From: Veillonellales bacterium
GTDB taxonomy: Bacteria > Bacillota > Negativicutes > Veillonellales > Dialisteraceae
Length of the DNA stretch: 44,671 nucleotides
Assembly (NCBI GenBank): GCA_944390485.1
Contig: CALXPQ010000008.1
Location: forward strand, 1-44,671
Reading direction: 5' to 3'
Below are positions 24,220-31,353 of this stretch, one piece after another. Both the position numbers and the translations under genes were made by a program. Below the pieces are notes generated by a model. That model was given only the letters and a program-made list of their open reading frames with translations. It ran no database searches and was not told the origin of the DNA. Position 1 is the first letter of the stretch, and every line of letters starts with the position of its first letter.

Positions 24220-24305
24220 GCGGCTGTGGCGGAATGGCAGACGCGCTACTTTGAGGGGGTAGTGACCGTTAGGTCGTGTGAGTTCAAGTCTCACCAGCCG
24301 CACCA
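24220..24305 (+). tRNA. tRNA-Leu(GAG), copy 2, island integration site
   Basis: Identical to copy 1. Its last 16 bases and the following terminator are repeated at 29938-29989, so it carries the left attachment site and stays intact after integration. Confidence 0.95.
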
Positions 24306-24340
24306 CAGAGGCTCCATCTTCGGATGGGGCTTTTTTCGTG
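24290..24340 (+). other. attL: left end of the defence island
   Basis: 51 bp made of the 3' end of tRNA-Leu(GAG) copy 2 plus the following terminator. It matches 29938-29989 throughout except for the number of T in the terminator run (6 here, 7 there). A duplicated tRNA 3' end flanking low-GC accessory genes is the hallmark of tRNA-targeted site-specific integration. Confidence 0.88.
24309..24336 (+). terminator. Terminator of tRNA-Leu, inside attL
   Basis: AGGCTCCATC-TTCG-GATGGGGCTT followed by T, with a UUCG tetraloop. It would also insulate the island from tRNA transcription. Confidence 0.85.
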
Positions 24341-24491
24341 TTCGTTGCTGATAGCTAATGGGTTCTAATTATTTATTTCCTTTGCTCATTATGAAAGTAC
24401 TTATTTTCATAATTGGGGGGGGCAAACGACCTTTAAGCTAAGAGGACAACGGAAGAAAAATTAGAATAAATACAAAAAAGAGCGGAGTGAC
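24341..24491. other. Gene-free left arm of the island
   Basis: A/T-rich, with ATGAAAGTACTTATTTTCAT (24390-24409) giving an imperfect dyad, and a G run at 24415-24421. It could hold arm-type recombinase or Xis sites, but no repeated motif is clear. Confidence 0.35.
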
Positions 24492-24520
24492 TTGTCTTAT
24501 TTCGTTTAAACGAATATAAT
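24492..24520 (+). promoter_or_regulatory. Island promoter with a 14 bp palindromic operator
   Basis: TTGTCT (24492-24497), 17 bp, TATAAT (24515-24520). The spacer ends in the perfect palindrome TTCGTTTAAACGAA (24501-24514), abutting the -10. A dimeric repressor bound there would block RNA polymerase. It is about 48 bp ahead of the HTH gene and drives the whole island operon. Confidence 0.75.
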
Positions 24521-24567
24521 ATAATTGGTTTATTTTACGCATTCATAGTAATTATGAGGTGTAACAA

Positions 24568-24789
24568 TTGAATGGATATATAACGGTTCAAGAAGCTGCT
24601 GAAAAATGGGGCGTAACCCCACGGCAGGTCCAGATATTGTGCAAAGAGAGTCGTGTCATAGGCGCAATGCGAATGAGCCGCATCTGGATTATCCCGGAAA
24701 ACGCTGAGAAGCCGACAAGTAATAAACGAGGACAAGGTGGAGAAAGAAATGATCATTCAAAGCACTCTGTATCAAAAACAGAATATTGA
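24568..24789 (+). CDS. Small MerR/excisionase-type HTH protein
   Basis: 73 residues. YITVQEAAEKWGVTPRQVQILCKESRVIGAMRMSRIWIIPE is a MerR/Xis-type winged helix; the tail (residues 48-73) is polar and basic. A TTG start is used: GAGGTG (24555-24560) sits 7 bp before it and no in-frame ATG is suitable. It overlaps the methyltransferase gene by 41 bp in another frame. As the first gene behind a palindromic operator it could be a controller that delays or limits restriction, or an excisionase for the island. No catalytic feature is present. Confidence 0.75.
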   Translation: MNGYITVQEAAEKWGVTPRQVQILCKESRVIGAMRMSRIWIIPENAEKPTSNKRGQGGERNDHSKHSVSKTEY

Positions 24790-25855
24790 TTTATCTTCTG
24801 CTCCTTGGATGATGCATGAGTTTTTTGCTGGCAGCGGTCTTGTTGCGTATGGACTAAGAGGAATGTTTGCGCCAGTCTGGGCAAACGATATCAGCGAGCA
24901 GAAAGCGGCTGTTTACGAGGCTAATTTCGGGTGCGAACGGTTTATTCTGGATGATATCAAGAATATCAAAGGTATCGACCTGCCTTTTGCCCACCTTTCA
25001 TGGGCCAGCTTTCCCTGTCAGGATTTATCTCTGGCTGGTACGCTCGGAGGAATCCATGCGTCCCGTAGCGGTTTAGTTTGGGAATGGTTGCGCGTATTAG
25101 ACGAGATAGACGATAAACCGAAGATACTCTTGTTGGAAAATGTAGCTGGATTACTTTCGACAAACGGCGGCAACAATTATCGGGCTCTTCATATGGCGCT
25201 CGTTGAACGAGGATATCATTGCGGGGCGGTTTTGCTGAACGCTTCCTATTTTGTTCCACAGTCTAGGCCGAGAGTATTTATCATCGCTGTGCAGAAGGAT
25301 TGTCCAATCCCAGAGGAATTAGTGGGTAACGGGCCGTGTTGGTTGCATAATAATGCTGCAACGCAGTTGGGCCGCGAACTGTCAGGATGGATTTGGTGGT
25401 ATACGGAAAAACCTCCGCATCGTGTTGTAGCCCTCAAAGATATTGTTGAGGATGATGCAACTTTTGATAAAGACGACGTTTTGAAATTGGTCCCTGAACG
25501 GCATTGGGCAAAATTGCGTGCGCATGACACTATGTACGTTACAGGTTATCGTCGGACGCGAAACGGAAAACAACAGTTGGAATTGCGCTTCGATGGAATT
25601 GCCGGTTGTTTGCGGACGCCGGAAGGTGGGAGCAGCAAACAGTATCTGGTTGTCAAAAAGAACGGCCAAGTGCACGCTCGTCTTTTAACTGTGCGCGAAA
25701 CGGCCAGACTGATGGGAGCGCCGGATAGTTTTAAACTTCCCGGAAGCGATAACGACGGATATAAAGCGATGGGTGACGCTGTGGTCGCGCCAGTCGCGCG
25801 GTTTATAGGAGAACGTTTCCTAATCAAAATTGCGGAGGCGATATACGATGATTAG
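24749..25855 (+). CDS. DNA (cytosine-5-)-methyltransferase
   Basis: 368 residues from the ATG at 24749, preceded by AAGGTGGAG; a GTG 12 bases earlier is possible. It transfers methyl from SAM to C5 of cytosine at a specific site. Motifs in order: I FFAGSGLVAYGL (25-36), IV PCQDLS with Cys90 as nucleophile, VI ENV (130-132), VIII QSRPR (171-175), IX RLLTVRE (311-317) and X GDAVV (342-346). The target-recognition region lies at about 190-300; the recognition site cannot be read. The partner nuclease gene starts inside its end and a Vsr gene follows, the classic C5 restriction-modification setting. Confidence 0.95.
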   Translation: MIIQSTLYQKQNIDLSSAPWMMHEFFAGSGLVAYGLRGMFAPVWANDISEQKAAVYEANFGCERFILDDIKNIKGIDLPFAHLSWASFPCQDLSLAGTLGGIHASRSGLVWEWLRVLDEIDDKPKILLLENVAGLLSTNGGNNYRALHMALVERGYHCGAVLLNASYFVPQSRPRVFIIAVQKDCPIPEELVGNGPCWLHNNAATQLGRELSGWIWWYTEKPPHRVVALKDIVEDDATFDKDDVLKLVPERHWAKLRAHDTMYVTGYRRTRNGKQQLELRFDGIAGCLRTPEGGSSKQYLVVKKNGQVHARLLTVRETARLMGAPDSFKLPGSDNDGYKAMGDAVVAPVARFIGERFLIKIAEAIYDD

Positions 25856-26783
25856 TTCAGAGGAACGCTTGAAAGCATTTCAAACTGAAAACCATATTAC
25901 TACAAAGGGGCCTCTCTCTTTGGTTGTGCAGTTTACGCGTATGGTGAGAGATAAGGCTTTTCCGTTGAACCCTAGCGACTTTCAGACAAGTAGCAAAGGA
26001 CAGGTCGCTGGGCTTGGCGGTGCCAACTTGAAAAAAATTTTAAAAGAGCACGGCATTACCCAGCAACTATCTTCTGAGGGAGGGAGAACCAGTAGAGGCA
26101 GTATGGGCCTGATGATTAAATATGTAGATTTTTTGAATGTATGGAACGCGGAAGAAGCGGTAGATTTCTCTGTAGTCGAAGACTTTTGGGCCGAACAAGT
26201 GCGCGAATACTTTAGAAATCAGCCGTTTATCTTGAACGCTGATACATCTAAAACAATCGGCGCGAACTTGGATGATCTGTTCAATCAAGCGAAAAAACGT
26301 CAAAAGCAGAATCCCGGCACACAGTATCTTGGTATGGTGTTGCAACACCTAGTCGCAGCAAAACTCTGCTTAATTCTACCGGAAGGTTCATTTGAAATCC
26401 ACGGGGCATCCGTAGCCGACGGGCCCACAGATCGCAACGGCGATTTTGTCATTGGCAATACTGTCATTCACTGTACAACTATGCCTGGTGCGTTGTTGAT
26501 TGAAAAATGTAAGGCAAATCTTCGTGCTGGTTGCCATCCTGTCATTATTACGATTTTCGAGCGCGTACATACTGCTCTCAATCTTGCTGAGGACGCCGGC
26601 TTGGCCGGTCGCGTCGAAGTGTGGGACATTCAGCAGTTCTTGTCCGCTAACGTTTACGAACATAGTCTCTTTGATGAGGCCAAGAGAAATTCCACTCTTT
26701 CTGGAATTATTGATCGATACAACAAAATTGTATTAGAGGCGGAAACCGATCCCAGCCTTCGTATAGAGTTTGAAGCTAGGTGA
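25848..26783 (+). CDS. DUF4928-like presumed type II restriction endonuclease
   Basis: 311 residues. The start at 25848 follows GGAGG by 9 bp and overlaps the methyltransferase stop by 8 bp. Blocks such as KGPLSLVVQFTRMVRDKAFPLNP, KGQVAGLGGANLKKILKEHGI and EGGRTSRGSMGLMIKYVDFLN recall DUF4928 proteins (from memory), which are found beside C5 methyltransferases. RNGDFVIGNTVIHCTTMPGALLIEKCKANL (Asp199, His208, Lys220) could be a divergent PD-(D/E)xK core in which the usual E/D-x-K is changed. Nuclease activity is inferred mainly from context. Confidence 0.7.
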   Translation: MISSEERLKAFQTENHITTKGPLSLVVQFTRMVRDKAFPLNPSDFQTSSKGQVAGLGGANLKKILKEHGITQQLSSEGGRTSRGSMGLMIKYVDFLNVWNAEEAVDFSVVEDFWAEQVREYFRNQPFILNADTSKTIGANLDDLFNQAKKRQKQNPGTQYLGMVLQHLVAAKLCLILPEGSFEIHGASVADGPTDRNGDFVIGNTVIHCTTMPGALLIEKCKANLRAGCHPVIITIFERVHTALNLAEDAGLAGRVEVWDIQQFLSANVYEHSLFDEAKRNSTLSGIIDRYNKIVLEAETDPSLRIEFEAR

Positions 26784-26789
26784 TTTGCT

Positions 26790-27212
26790 ATGGCGGATGT
26801 TTTCGATGCAGAAAAACGCTCTGACATTATGCGTCGGGTCAAGTCAAAAAAGAACAAGTCCACCGAACTACGGCTAATTGAAGTATTTAAGCAGAATGGG
26901 ATTACAGGTTGGCGAAGAAATTACCCGGTAAAAGGCCATCCAGATTTTGTTTTTCTGAAGGAAAAGATTGCCGTTTTTGTGGATGGTTGCTTCTGGCACG
27001 GGCACGACTGCCGGAACACGCATCCCGTTGATCATCAGGAATATTGGCAGAAAAAGCGCGAGCGAAACATGAAGCACGACAAAGAAGTAACGGCTATGTT
27101 CGAGGCGCGTGGCTGGATAGTGTTGCGGATTTGGGAGTGCGAATTGAAGAAGAAAAATGCAGATATTCTTCTGACTAAAATGCACAATGCTAAATTAATA
27201 AAGCGCGCTTAA
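26790..27212 (+). CDS. vsr: Very-short-patch repair endonuclease
   Basis: 140 residues, full length. Vsr nicks 5' of the T in T:G mismatches left by deamination of 5-methylcytosine, so it protects sites made mutable by the adjacent methyltransferase. EKRSDIMRRVKSKKNKSTELRLI is the standard opening; Asp52 in GHPDFVF is the catalytic acid; VDGCFWHGHDC carries zinc and intercalation residues. It starts 6 bp after the nuclease gene. Base composition resembles the two upstream genes rather than the two downstream. Confidence 0.95.
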   Translation: MADVFDAEKRSDIMRRVKSKKNKSTELRLIEVFKQNGITGWRRNYPVKGHPDFVFLKEKIAVFVDGCFWHGHDCRNTHPVDHQEYWQKKRERNMKHDKEVTAMFEARGWIVLRIWECELKKKNADILLTKMHNAKLIKRA

Positions 27213-27216
27213 GCGC
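27205..27216. repeat. Perfect 12 bp palindrome at the module junction
   Basis: GCGCTTAAGCGC spans the vsr stop codon and lies just before the Shine-Dalgarno of the adenine methyltransferase. It could be an operator, a weak RNA stem or a join scar. Confidence 0.5.
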
Positions 27217-27233
27217 AGGAGGAGGTGAATTTA

Positions 27234-28106
27234 ATGAACTATTCGCCACTGCGATATCCCGGAGGGAAAAGTAAAATTGCTCCTCTTATCAAGTTAATTA
27301 TCCAAAATCTTGAACAATCTAGTGTTACATATATAGAACCGTTTGCGGGTGGTGCGGGGGTCGCGCTAAGTTTGCTTCTTGAAGGCGTTGTTGAACGAGT
27401 TGTAATAAATGATTATGACAAGGCAATTTACTCATTTTGGAGAGCGTTAAAAGAAAATCCAGAGACATTAATAGAATTAGTCCAGCATACCCCGCTTACA
27501 ATTAAAGAGTGGCGTAGGCAGAAAGAAATTTACTCTACACAAAATAAACGATATTCAGTAGAGTTAGGCTTTTCTGCTTTTTATCTCAATCGTACAAATA
27601 GGTCTGGAATATTGAGTGCTGGGCCTATAGGCGGATACGAACAAAATGGCAATTATACAATGGCAGCTCGATTTAATCGGGATACATTAGTGCAGCGAAT
27701 TCAAAATATAGTTGCCCACAGGAGTCAAATTATGATTTATAATAAAGAAATTCGCAGTTTTATCCAAAAGATAATGCCACGTTATATTGAAAATGCCTTT
27801 GTTTATTTTGATCCTCCGTATTATATAAATGGACAACGGCTTTACAAGAACTCCTTTTCCGCAACAGATCATGCCGGTATTGCAAAGTGTATTATGGAGG
27901 GAGCAAATTGTCCATGGATCATCACATATGACAATGTCCCAGAGCTGAAAAAAATTTATGCAGGTTTTCCACAAAGATGTTACTCTTTGAATTACAGTGC
28001 TGCAAATAAAGGGAAGGGAACTGAACTTATCATTTTTAGATCACCACAATTAATACCAAAAGAAGAAGCTATTCAAAAATGCATGAGGAATTTTCAATTG
28101 ATATAA
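27234..28106 (+). CDS. D12-class DNA adenine N6-methyltransferase (Dam-like)
   Basis: 290 residues. It methylates N6 of adenine using SAM. YPGGKSK (8-14) and EPFAGGAG (35-42) form the SAM site, INDYD the acidic edge, and DPPY (193-196) the catalytic tetrapeptide, in the order of the Dam/MboIIA alpha class. The very strong AGGAGGAGG (27218-27226) selects ATG 27234; an in-frame GTG at 27225 lies within that site. The target may be GATC or another short site and cannot be told. No nuclease follows; instead an AAA/TOPRIM-like gene begins 15 bp downstream. GC is lower than in the C5 module. Confidence 0.92.
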   Translation: MNYSPLRYPGGKSKIAPLIKLIIQNLEQSSVTYIEPFAGGAGVALSLLLEGVVERVVINDYDKAIYSFWRALKENPETLIELVQHTPLTIKEWRRQKEIYSTQNKRYSVELGFSAFYLNRTNRSGILSAGPIGGYEQNGNYTMAARFNRDTLVQRIQNIVAHRSQIMIYNKEIRSFIQKIMPRYIENAFVYFDPPYYINGQRLYKNSFSATDHAGIAKCIMEGANCPWIITYDNVPELKKIYAGFPQRCYSLNYSAANKGKGTELIIFRSPQLIPKEEAIQKCMRNFQLI

Positions 28107-28121
28107 GAAGGGTGAGCGATT

Positions 28122-29825
28122 ATGTACAAGGAGATAAAAATAAATGATTTTCGGCTTTTCCATAACCAGACAATACTTCTTGGCAAGTATCTTACCGTGT
28201 TAAGTGGCAGGAATTCCACTGGAAAGTCCACCATATTAGGGATGATTGCTAACTCCGGAGAGTTGAAAAAGAAAGATGGTATAACCTACTCATCTCGTCA
28301 ATTTCGGGCAGAATTCAGTGAACTATTCAAAGGAAGCCACAAATATGATAGAACTGGAGCAGACAAGTTTACAATCACGTTAAGTGATGAGAACGGAAAT
28401 GAAACAGATTATCGTAGTTTCAGAACTGCATGGCAGACAAAGGATAGTTACCGCAAAAAACCACAAGCATTCGAGAACAATATCGATAAAAGCCAAGCTA
28501 AAAGCAAAGCAAAGATTCAAGGCAAAGAGAAAAAGGATGATGGAGGGCGGTTTAGAGTTATTCCATTCAAGAAATTAGAAGATGGGAAAAAAACCGAAGC
28601 AAAGTTTAATTATCCTGTTTTATACTTAGGGTTGTCTCGGCTGTTTCCTATTGGCGAGTCGCAAGATGGTTCTATTTCAACCAGAGGAATTGCGTTTAAA
28701 TCAAATGAACATAAAGCATGGTTTATTAGCAAGTATACAAGTATTTTGTCAATGCAAAGTGAACTGAAAGAAATAACAAACTATTCGATTGCGGAAACCG
28801 ATAAAAAGAGCGGAATAGGCGTTAGTACCGACCAATATGATTATCTCACGAATTCATCTGGACAAGATAATTTAGGACAAATTCTTTTAGCCTTATTGTC
28901 CTTTAAAAGACTAAAGGAAGAAAGGGAGGATCAATGGAATGGCGGTATATTATTAATTGATGAAATAGATGCAACACTACATCCTGCCGCACAAAACAAG
29001 TTGATAAAACTATTTATTCAAGAAGCGCGGGAAATTGGAATTCAAATCGTAGTGACTACACATAGCCTGAGTCTTTTGAGAGATATTTGTAATAGAACCG
29101 CATATAATAGTCACGATGAATCAGTGAACAACAATATTGAGCTTTACTATTTTACAAATGCTAATCGACATTTAGAGATAAAACGCAATACTCCCTTCAC
29201 TGAGATTGAAAGTGATTTAACGGTAAATTCTATTGTGCAGAACAGTAATAAAATCAAGCTATATTCTGAAGATGCAGAAGCACGGTGGTTCTTATCGAAG
29301 ATAGTTAATGATTACTTGTCTTATGTTGATCTTCTCGATATTACTATAGGTTGCATGGAACTGCTTAATTTATATAAGGCGGATTTACAATATTTTGGAA
29401 ATGCCCTGTTGGTGTTTGATGGTGACGTAACAAAGGCCCAACTCGATAAAGTCCCAGAACAAACTCGGCGCAATTTGGGAAACGTACTTTTACTGCCAGG
29501 TGAAAAACGGCCGGAACAAGTAATTTATGACTACCTCCTTTCTTTAGGTCCTGATCATGATTTCTGGACAGGGAGCGCTCGAAGTTTAGGATTTACATGG
29601 GACTATTTTAATGAGCACGGACCTCTTTCCGATGATTACAGAGAAGAATCTGAACGTGAACGGTATAAGAAATGGTTTATTGCACATCAACAGTATTTTG
29701 AAACCGCTCATTTAATGGACTACTGGATGCATGATCACCCTGACTTGGTGGCGGACTTTAGAGAACACTTTAAGGCATCACACAATCATATCGCAAAACG
29801 TATGATGACTTTTATGATTGAATAA
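28122..29825 (+). CDS. AAA (SMC/ABC-like) ATPase with TOPRIM-like C-terminus, OLD family relative
   Basis: 567 residues. Walker A is GRNSTGKST (29-37), the signature-like SSGQDNLGQILLAL lies near 248-261, Walker B is ILLIDEID (Asp280, Glu281), and the H-loop is VVTTHS. A charged insert (about 110-160, KSQAKSKAKIQGKEKKDDG) interrupts the lobe. The C-terminal part has SEDAEARWFL (Glu383, Glu386) and LLVFDGDV (Asp433, Asp435), matching the E and DxD of TOPRIM nucleases in OLD/GajA-type proteins, although the invariant Gly after the first Glu is missing. It is probably a defence ATPase-nuclease paired with the upstream adenine methyltransferase. It is not GajA or PtuA by layout. Confidence 0.82.
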   Translation: MYKEIKINDFRLFHNQTILLGKYLTVLSGRNSTGKSTILGMIANSGELKKKDGITYSSRQFRAEFSELFKGSHKYDRTGADKFTITLSDENGNETDYRSFRTAWQTKDSYRKKPQAFENNIDKSQAKSKAKIQGKEKKDDGGRFRVIPFKKLEDGKKTEAKFNYPVLYLGLSRLFPIGESQDGSISTRGIAFKSNEHKAWFISKYTSILSMQSELKEITNYSIAETDKKSGIGVSTDQYDYLTNSSGQDNLGQILLALLSFKRLKEEREDQWNGGILLIDEIDATLHPAAQNKLIKLFIQEAREIGIQIVVTTHSLSLLRDICNRTAYNSHDESVNNNIELYYFTNANRHLEIKRNTPFTEIESDLTVNSIVQNSNKIKLYSEDAEARWFLSKIVNDYLSYVDLLDITIGCMELLNLYKADLQYFGNALLVFDGDVTKAQLDKVPEQTRRNLGNVLLLPGEKRPEQVIYDYLLSLGPDHDFWTGSARSLGFTWDYFNEHGPLSDDYREESERERYKKWFIAHQQYFETAHLMDYWMHDHPDLVADFREHFKASHNHIAKRMMTFMIE

Positions 29826-29937
29826 TTACAATTATATTTAATGTTGCATTCTAAACGGGGAAAAGCCTTTTTATCCATAAAAGACGGTCTGTTTTTTACC
29901 GATGCAAGTGTGGCGCAAACCACCCGCACCGCGTTTC
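29826..29937. other. Right arm of the island, no gene
   Basis: 112 bp. It holds a T run (29892-29897) after GACGGTCTG that may act as a weak terminator, then a GC-richer stretch entering attR. No recombinase gene fits. Confidence 0.35.
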
Positions 29938-29989
29938 CTCACCAGCCGCACCACAGAGGCTCCATCTTCGGATGGGGCTTTTTTTCGTG
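29938..29989 (+). other. attR: right end of the defence island
   Basis: 52 bp copy of attL, containing the last 16 bases of tRNA-Leu(GAG) and the UUCG terminator (29955-29985). No upstream tRNA body is present here. Confidence 0.88.
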
Positions 29990-30117
29990 CAGAGGAGGCT
30001 TTTCTTCTCCGCCGTTTCCGGTACAATAGGGGAAAGCCGGCAGAGGTTTGCGGCCGGAGAGAAAAGGAAAGCCGTCCCGCGGGGACGGTGCGGGGACAGC
30101 CCGCAGGGAGGCATGCG

Positions 30118-30765
30118 ATGACATACAGAGCGGTGGTCTTCGATATGGACGGGACGATTCTGGATACGCTGGAAGATATGAAGCGGAGCGTCAATGCGGC
30201 GCTGGCCGCAGAGGGATTCCCGCCGCGCACGCTGGATGAGGTGCGGCATTTCGTGGGGAACGGGAACCGCCGCCTCGTCGAGCGGGCCGTGCCGGAAGGG
30301 ACGGAGGCGGACGCGGTGGAGCGCGTGTTCCGCGGCTTCCACGCCCAGTATCGGGCGCACTGCATGGACCATGCCCGCGTCTATCCGGGCATCCCCGCGC
30401 TGCTCGCGCGGCTCCGGGCGGCAGGCATCCGCACGGCGGTGGTGTCGAACAAGGCGGATTACGCGGTGAAGCTTCTGGCGGAGCGGTTTTTCCCGGGGCT
30501 TCTCGATGCGGCCGCAGGCGAAAAGGAAGGCGTGCGCCGCAAGCCCGCGCCGGACGGCGTGCTCGCGGTCCTCGCCGCGCTGGGCGTGCCGCCGGCGGAG
30601 GCGGTGTACGTGGGCGACTCCGAAGTGGACATCGAGACCGCGCGGAACGCGGGCCTGCCCTGCCTCTCCGTCACGTGGGGCTTCCGGCCGGAAGCGTACC
30701 TCATCAGACAGGGCGCCGGGCGGATTGTCCGCACGGCAGAGGAGCTCGGAGCACTGCTCCTTTGA
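30118..30765 (+). CDS. HAD phosphatase, phosphoglycolate phosphatase-like
   Basis: 215 residues. Nucleophile Asp9 and acid Asp11 lie in FDMDGTILDT, motif II is VVSNK, and motif IV is YVGDSEVDIETARNAG. A helical cap (about 18-85) places it in subclass I, as in Gph/PGP and PpaX; the substrate is therefore a small phosphoester such as phosphoglycolate, but not certain. ATG 30118 is chosen for GGGAGG just upstream. A TACAAT (30022-30027) is a possible -10 between attR and the gene. High GC marks the return to chromosomal sequence. Confidence 0.85.
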   Translation: MTYRAVVFDMDGTILDTLEDMKRSVNAALAAEGFPPRTLDEVRHFVGNGNRRLVERAVPEGTEADAVERVFRGFHAQYRAHCMDHARVYPGIPALLARLRAAGIRTAVVSNKADYAVKLLAERFFPGLLDAAAGEKEGVRRKPAPDGVLAVLAALGVPPAEAVYVGDSEVDIETARNAGLPCLSVTWGFRPEAYLIRQGAGRIVRTAEELGALLL

Positions 30766-30776
30766 AAAAAGCCATC

Positions 30777-30808
30777 AAAAAAGAGAGACACAGGGTCTCT
30801 CTTTTTTT
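30777..30808. terminator. Bidirectional terminator
   Basis: AAAAGAGAGAC/GTCTCTCTTTT hairpin with A and T runs, shared by the HAD gene and the convergent PepSY gene. Confidence 0.85.
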
Positions 30809-30818
30809 GTGGATCGGA

Positions 30819-31352
30819 TCAGAACCAGTCGCGTTCGCTGTTCCATTCGATGAATTCGCCGGTCTCCGCGTCCATCTCGAAATCGTATTCGTAGCCGTTG
30901 TAACGGACTTCACCTTCATAGGTGAGGCGGCCGTGATCGTGGTCGCGCTTCATGCGGAGATTCTGCTCCGTCGCGCCATCCACGCGGGCGAGGACTTTCG
31001 CGGCGGCTTCGTCATAGGACATGACAGCGCCGGCGGTGCGGTTCTGGCGGTAGCCGCGGCCGCGTCCGTGCGACTCGTAGTCCGCTTTCAGGATCTCGCC
31101 GGAGTCTTTGTCGATGTCGTAATCGTATTCCGTAGAGCCGGCATAGAATTCGACTTCATACACCGTGCGGCCCCAGTCCCAGTCTTCTCTCATGCGGATG
31201 TAGTCCACGTCAGCGGCGGAGACGCCCGCGTGCTCCAGTGCGATGGCTTTCGCCTGATCTGCCGTGACCGCCGCGCTGGCGATCGTCGCGCCGCCCATGG
31301 CAATGCCCAGTACCGCTGCCAGGCCGGCCGTCCATTTCATCATCTTGTTCAT
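30819..31352 (-). CDS. Exported protein with two PepSY repeats
   Basis: 177 residues. The signal peptide is MNKMMKWTAGLAAVLGIAMGGATIASA. Two PepSY-type units follow: AVTADQAKAIALEHAGVSAADVDYIRM...VYEVEFYAGSTEYDYDIDKDSGEIL, and MSYDEAAAKVLARVDGATEQNLRM...TYEGEVRYNGYEYDFEMDAETGEFI. Such domains are found in protease propeptides and cell-surface proteins and may bind or inhibit; the role here is unknown. The start at 31352 is preferred for GGAGGG 6 bp upstream. It begins 1 bp after the stop of the shorter paralogue, so the two form an operon. Confidence 0.82.
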   Translation of the reverse strand: MNKMMKWTAGLAAVLGIAMGGATIASAAVTADQAKAIALEHAGVSAADVDYIRMREDWDWGRTVYEVEFYAGSTEYDYDIDKDSGEILKADYESHGRGRGYRQNRTAGAVMSYDEAAAKVLARVDGATEQNLRMKRDHDHGRLTYEGEVRYNGYEYDFEMDAETGEFIEWNSERDWF

Positions 31353-31353
31353 G

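Larger units (their letters stand above)
24306..29937. mobile_element. Integrated genomic (defence) island in tRNA-Leu(GAG)
   Basis: About 5.6 kb between the two repeats. GC is plainly lower than the flanks, with A/T-rich codons that the chromosome avoids. Cargo in order: small HTH protein, C5 cytosine methyltransferase, DUF4928-like presumed restriction enzyme, Vsr endonuclease, D12-class adenine methyltransferase and AAA/TOPRIM-like protein, all on the plus strand. No integrase, transposase or replication gene is present, so it must be a remnant or be moved by an enzyme supplied in trans. Confidence 0.85.

Noticed and set aside
28122..29825. Gabija GajA or Septu PtuA
   Set aside because: No UvrD-like GajB or HNH PtuB partner is present; the neighbour is an adenine methyltransferase, and the TOPRIM-like residues are only partly canonical.
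29841..30029. Small open frame across attR
   Set aside because: It reads through the terminator and tRNA fragment, has no ribosome site and no domain.
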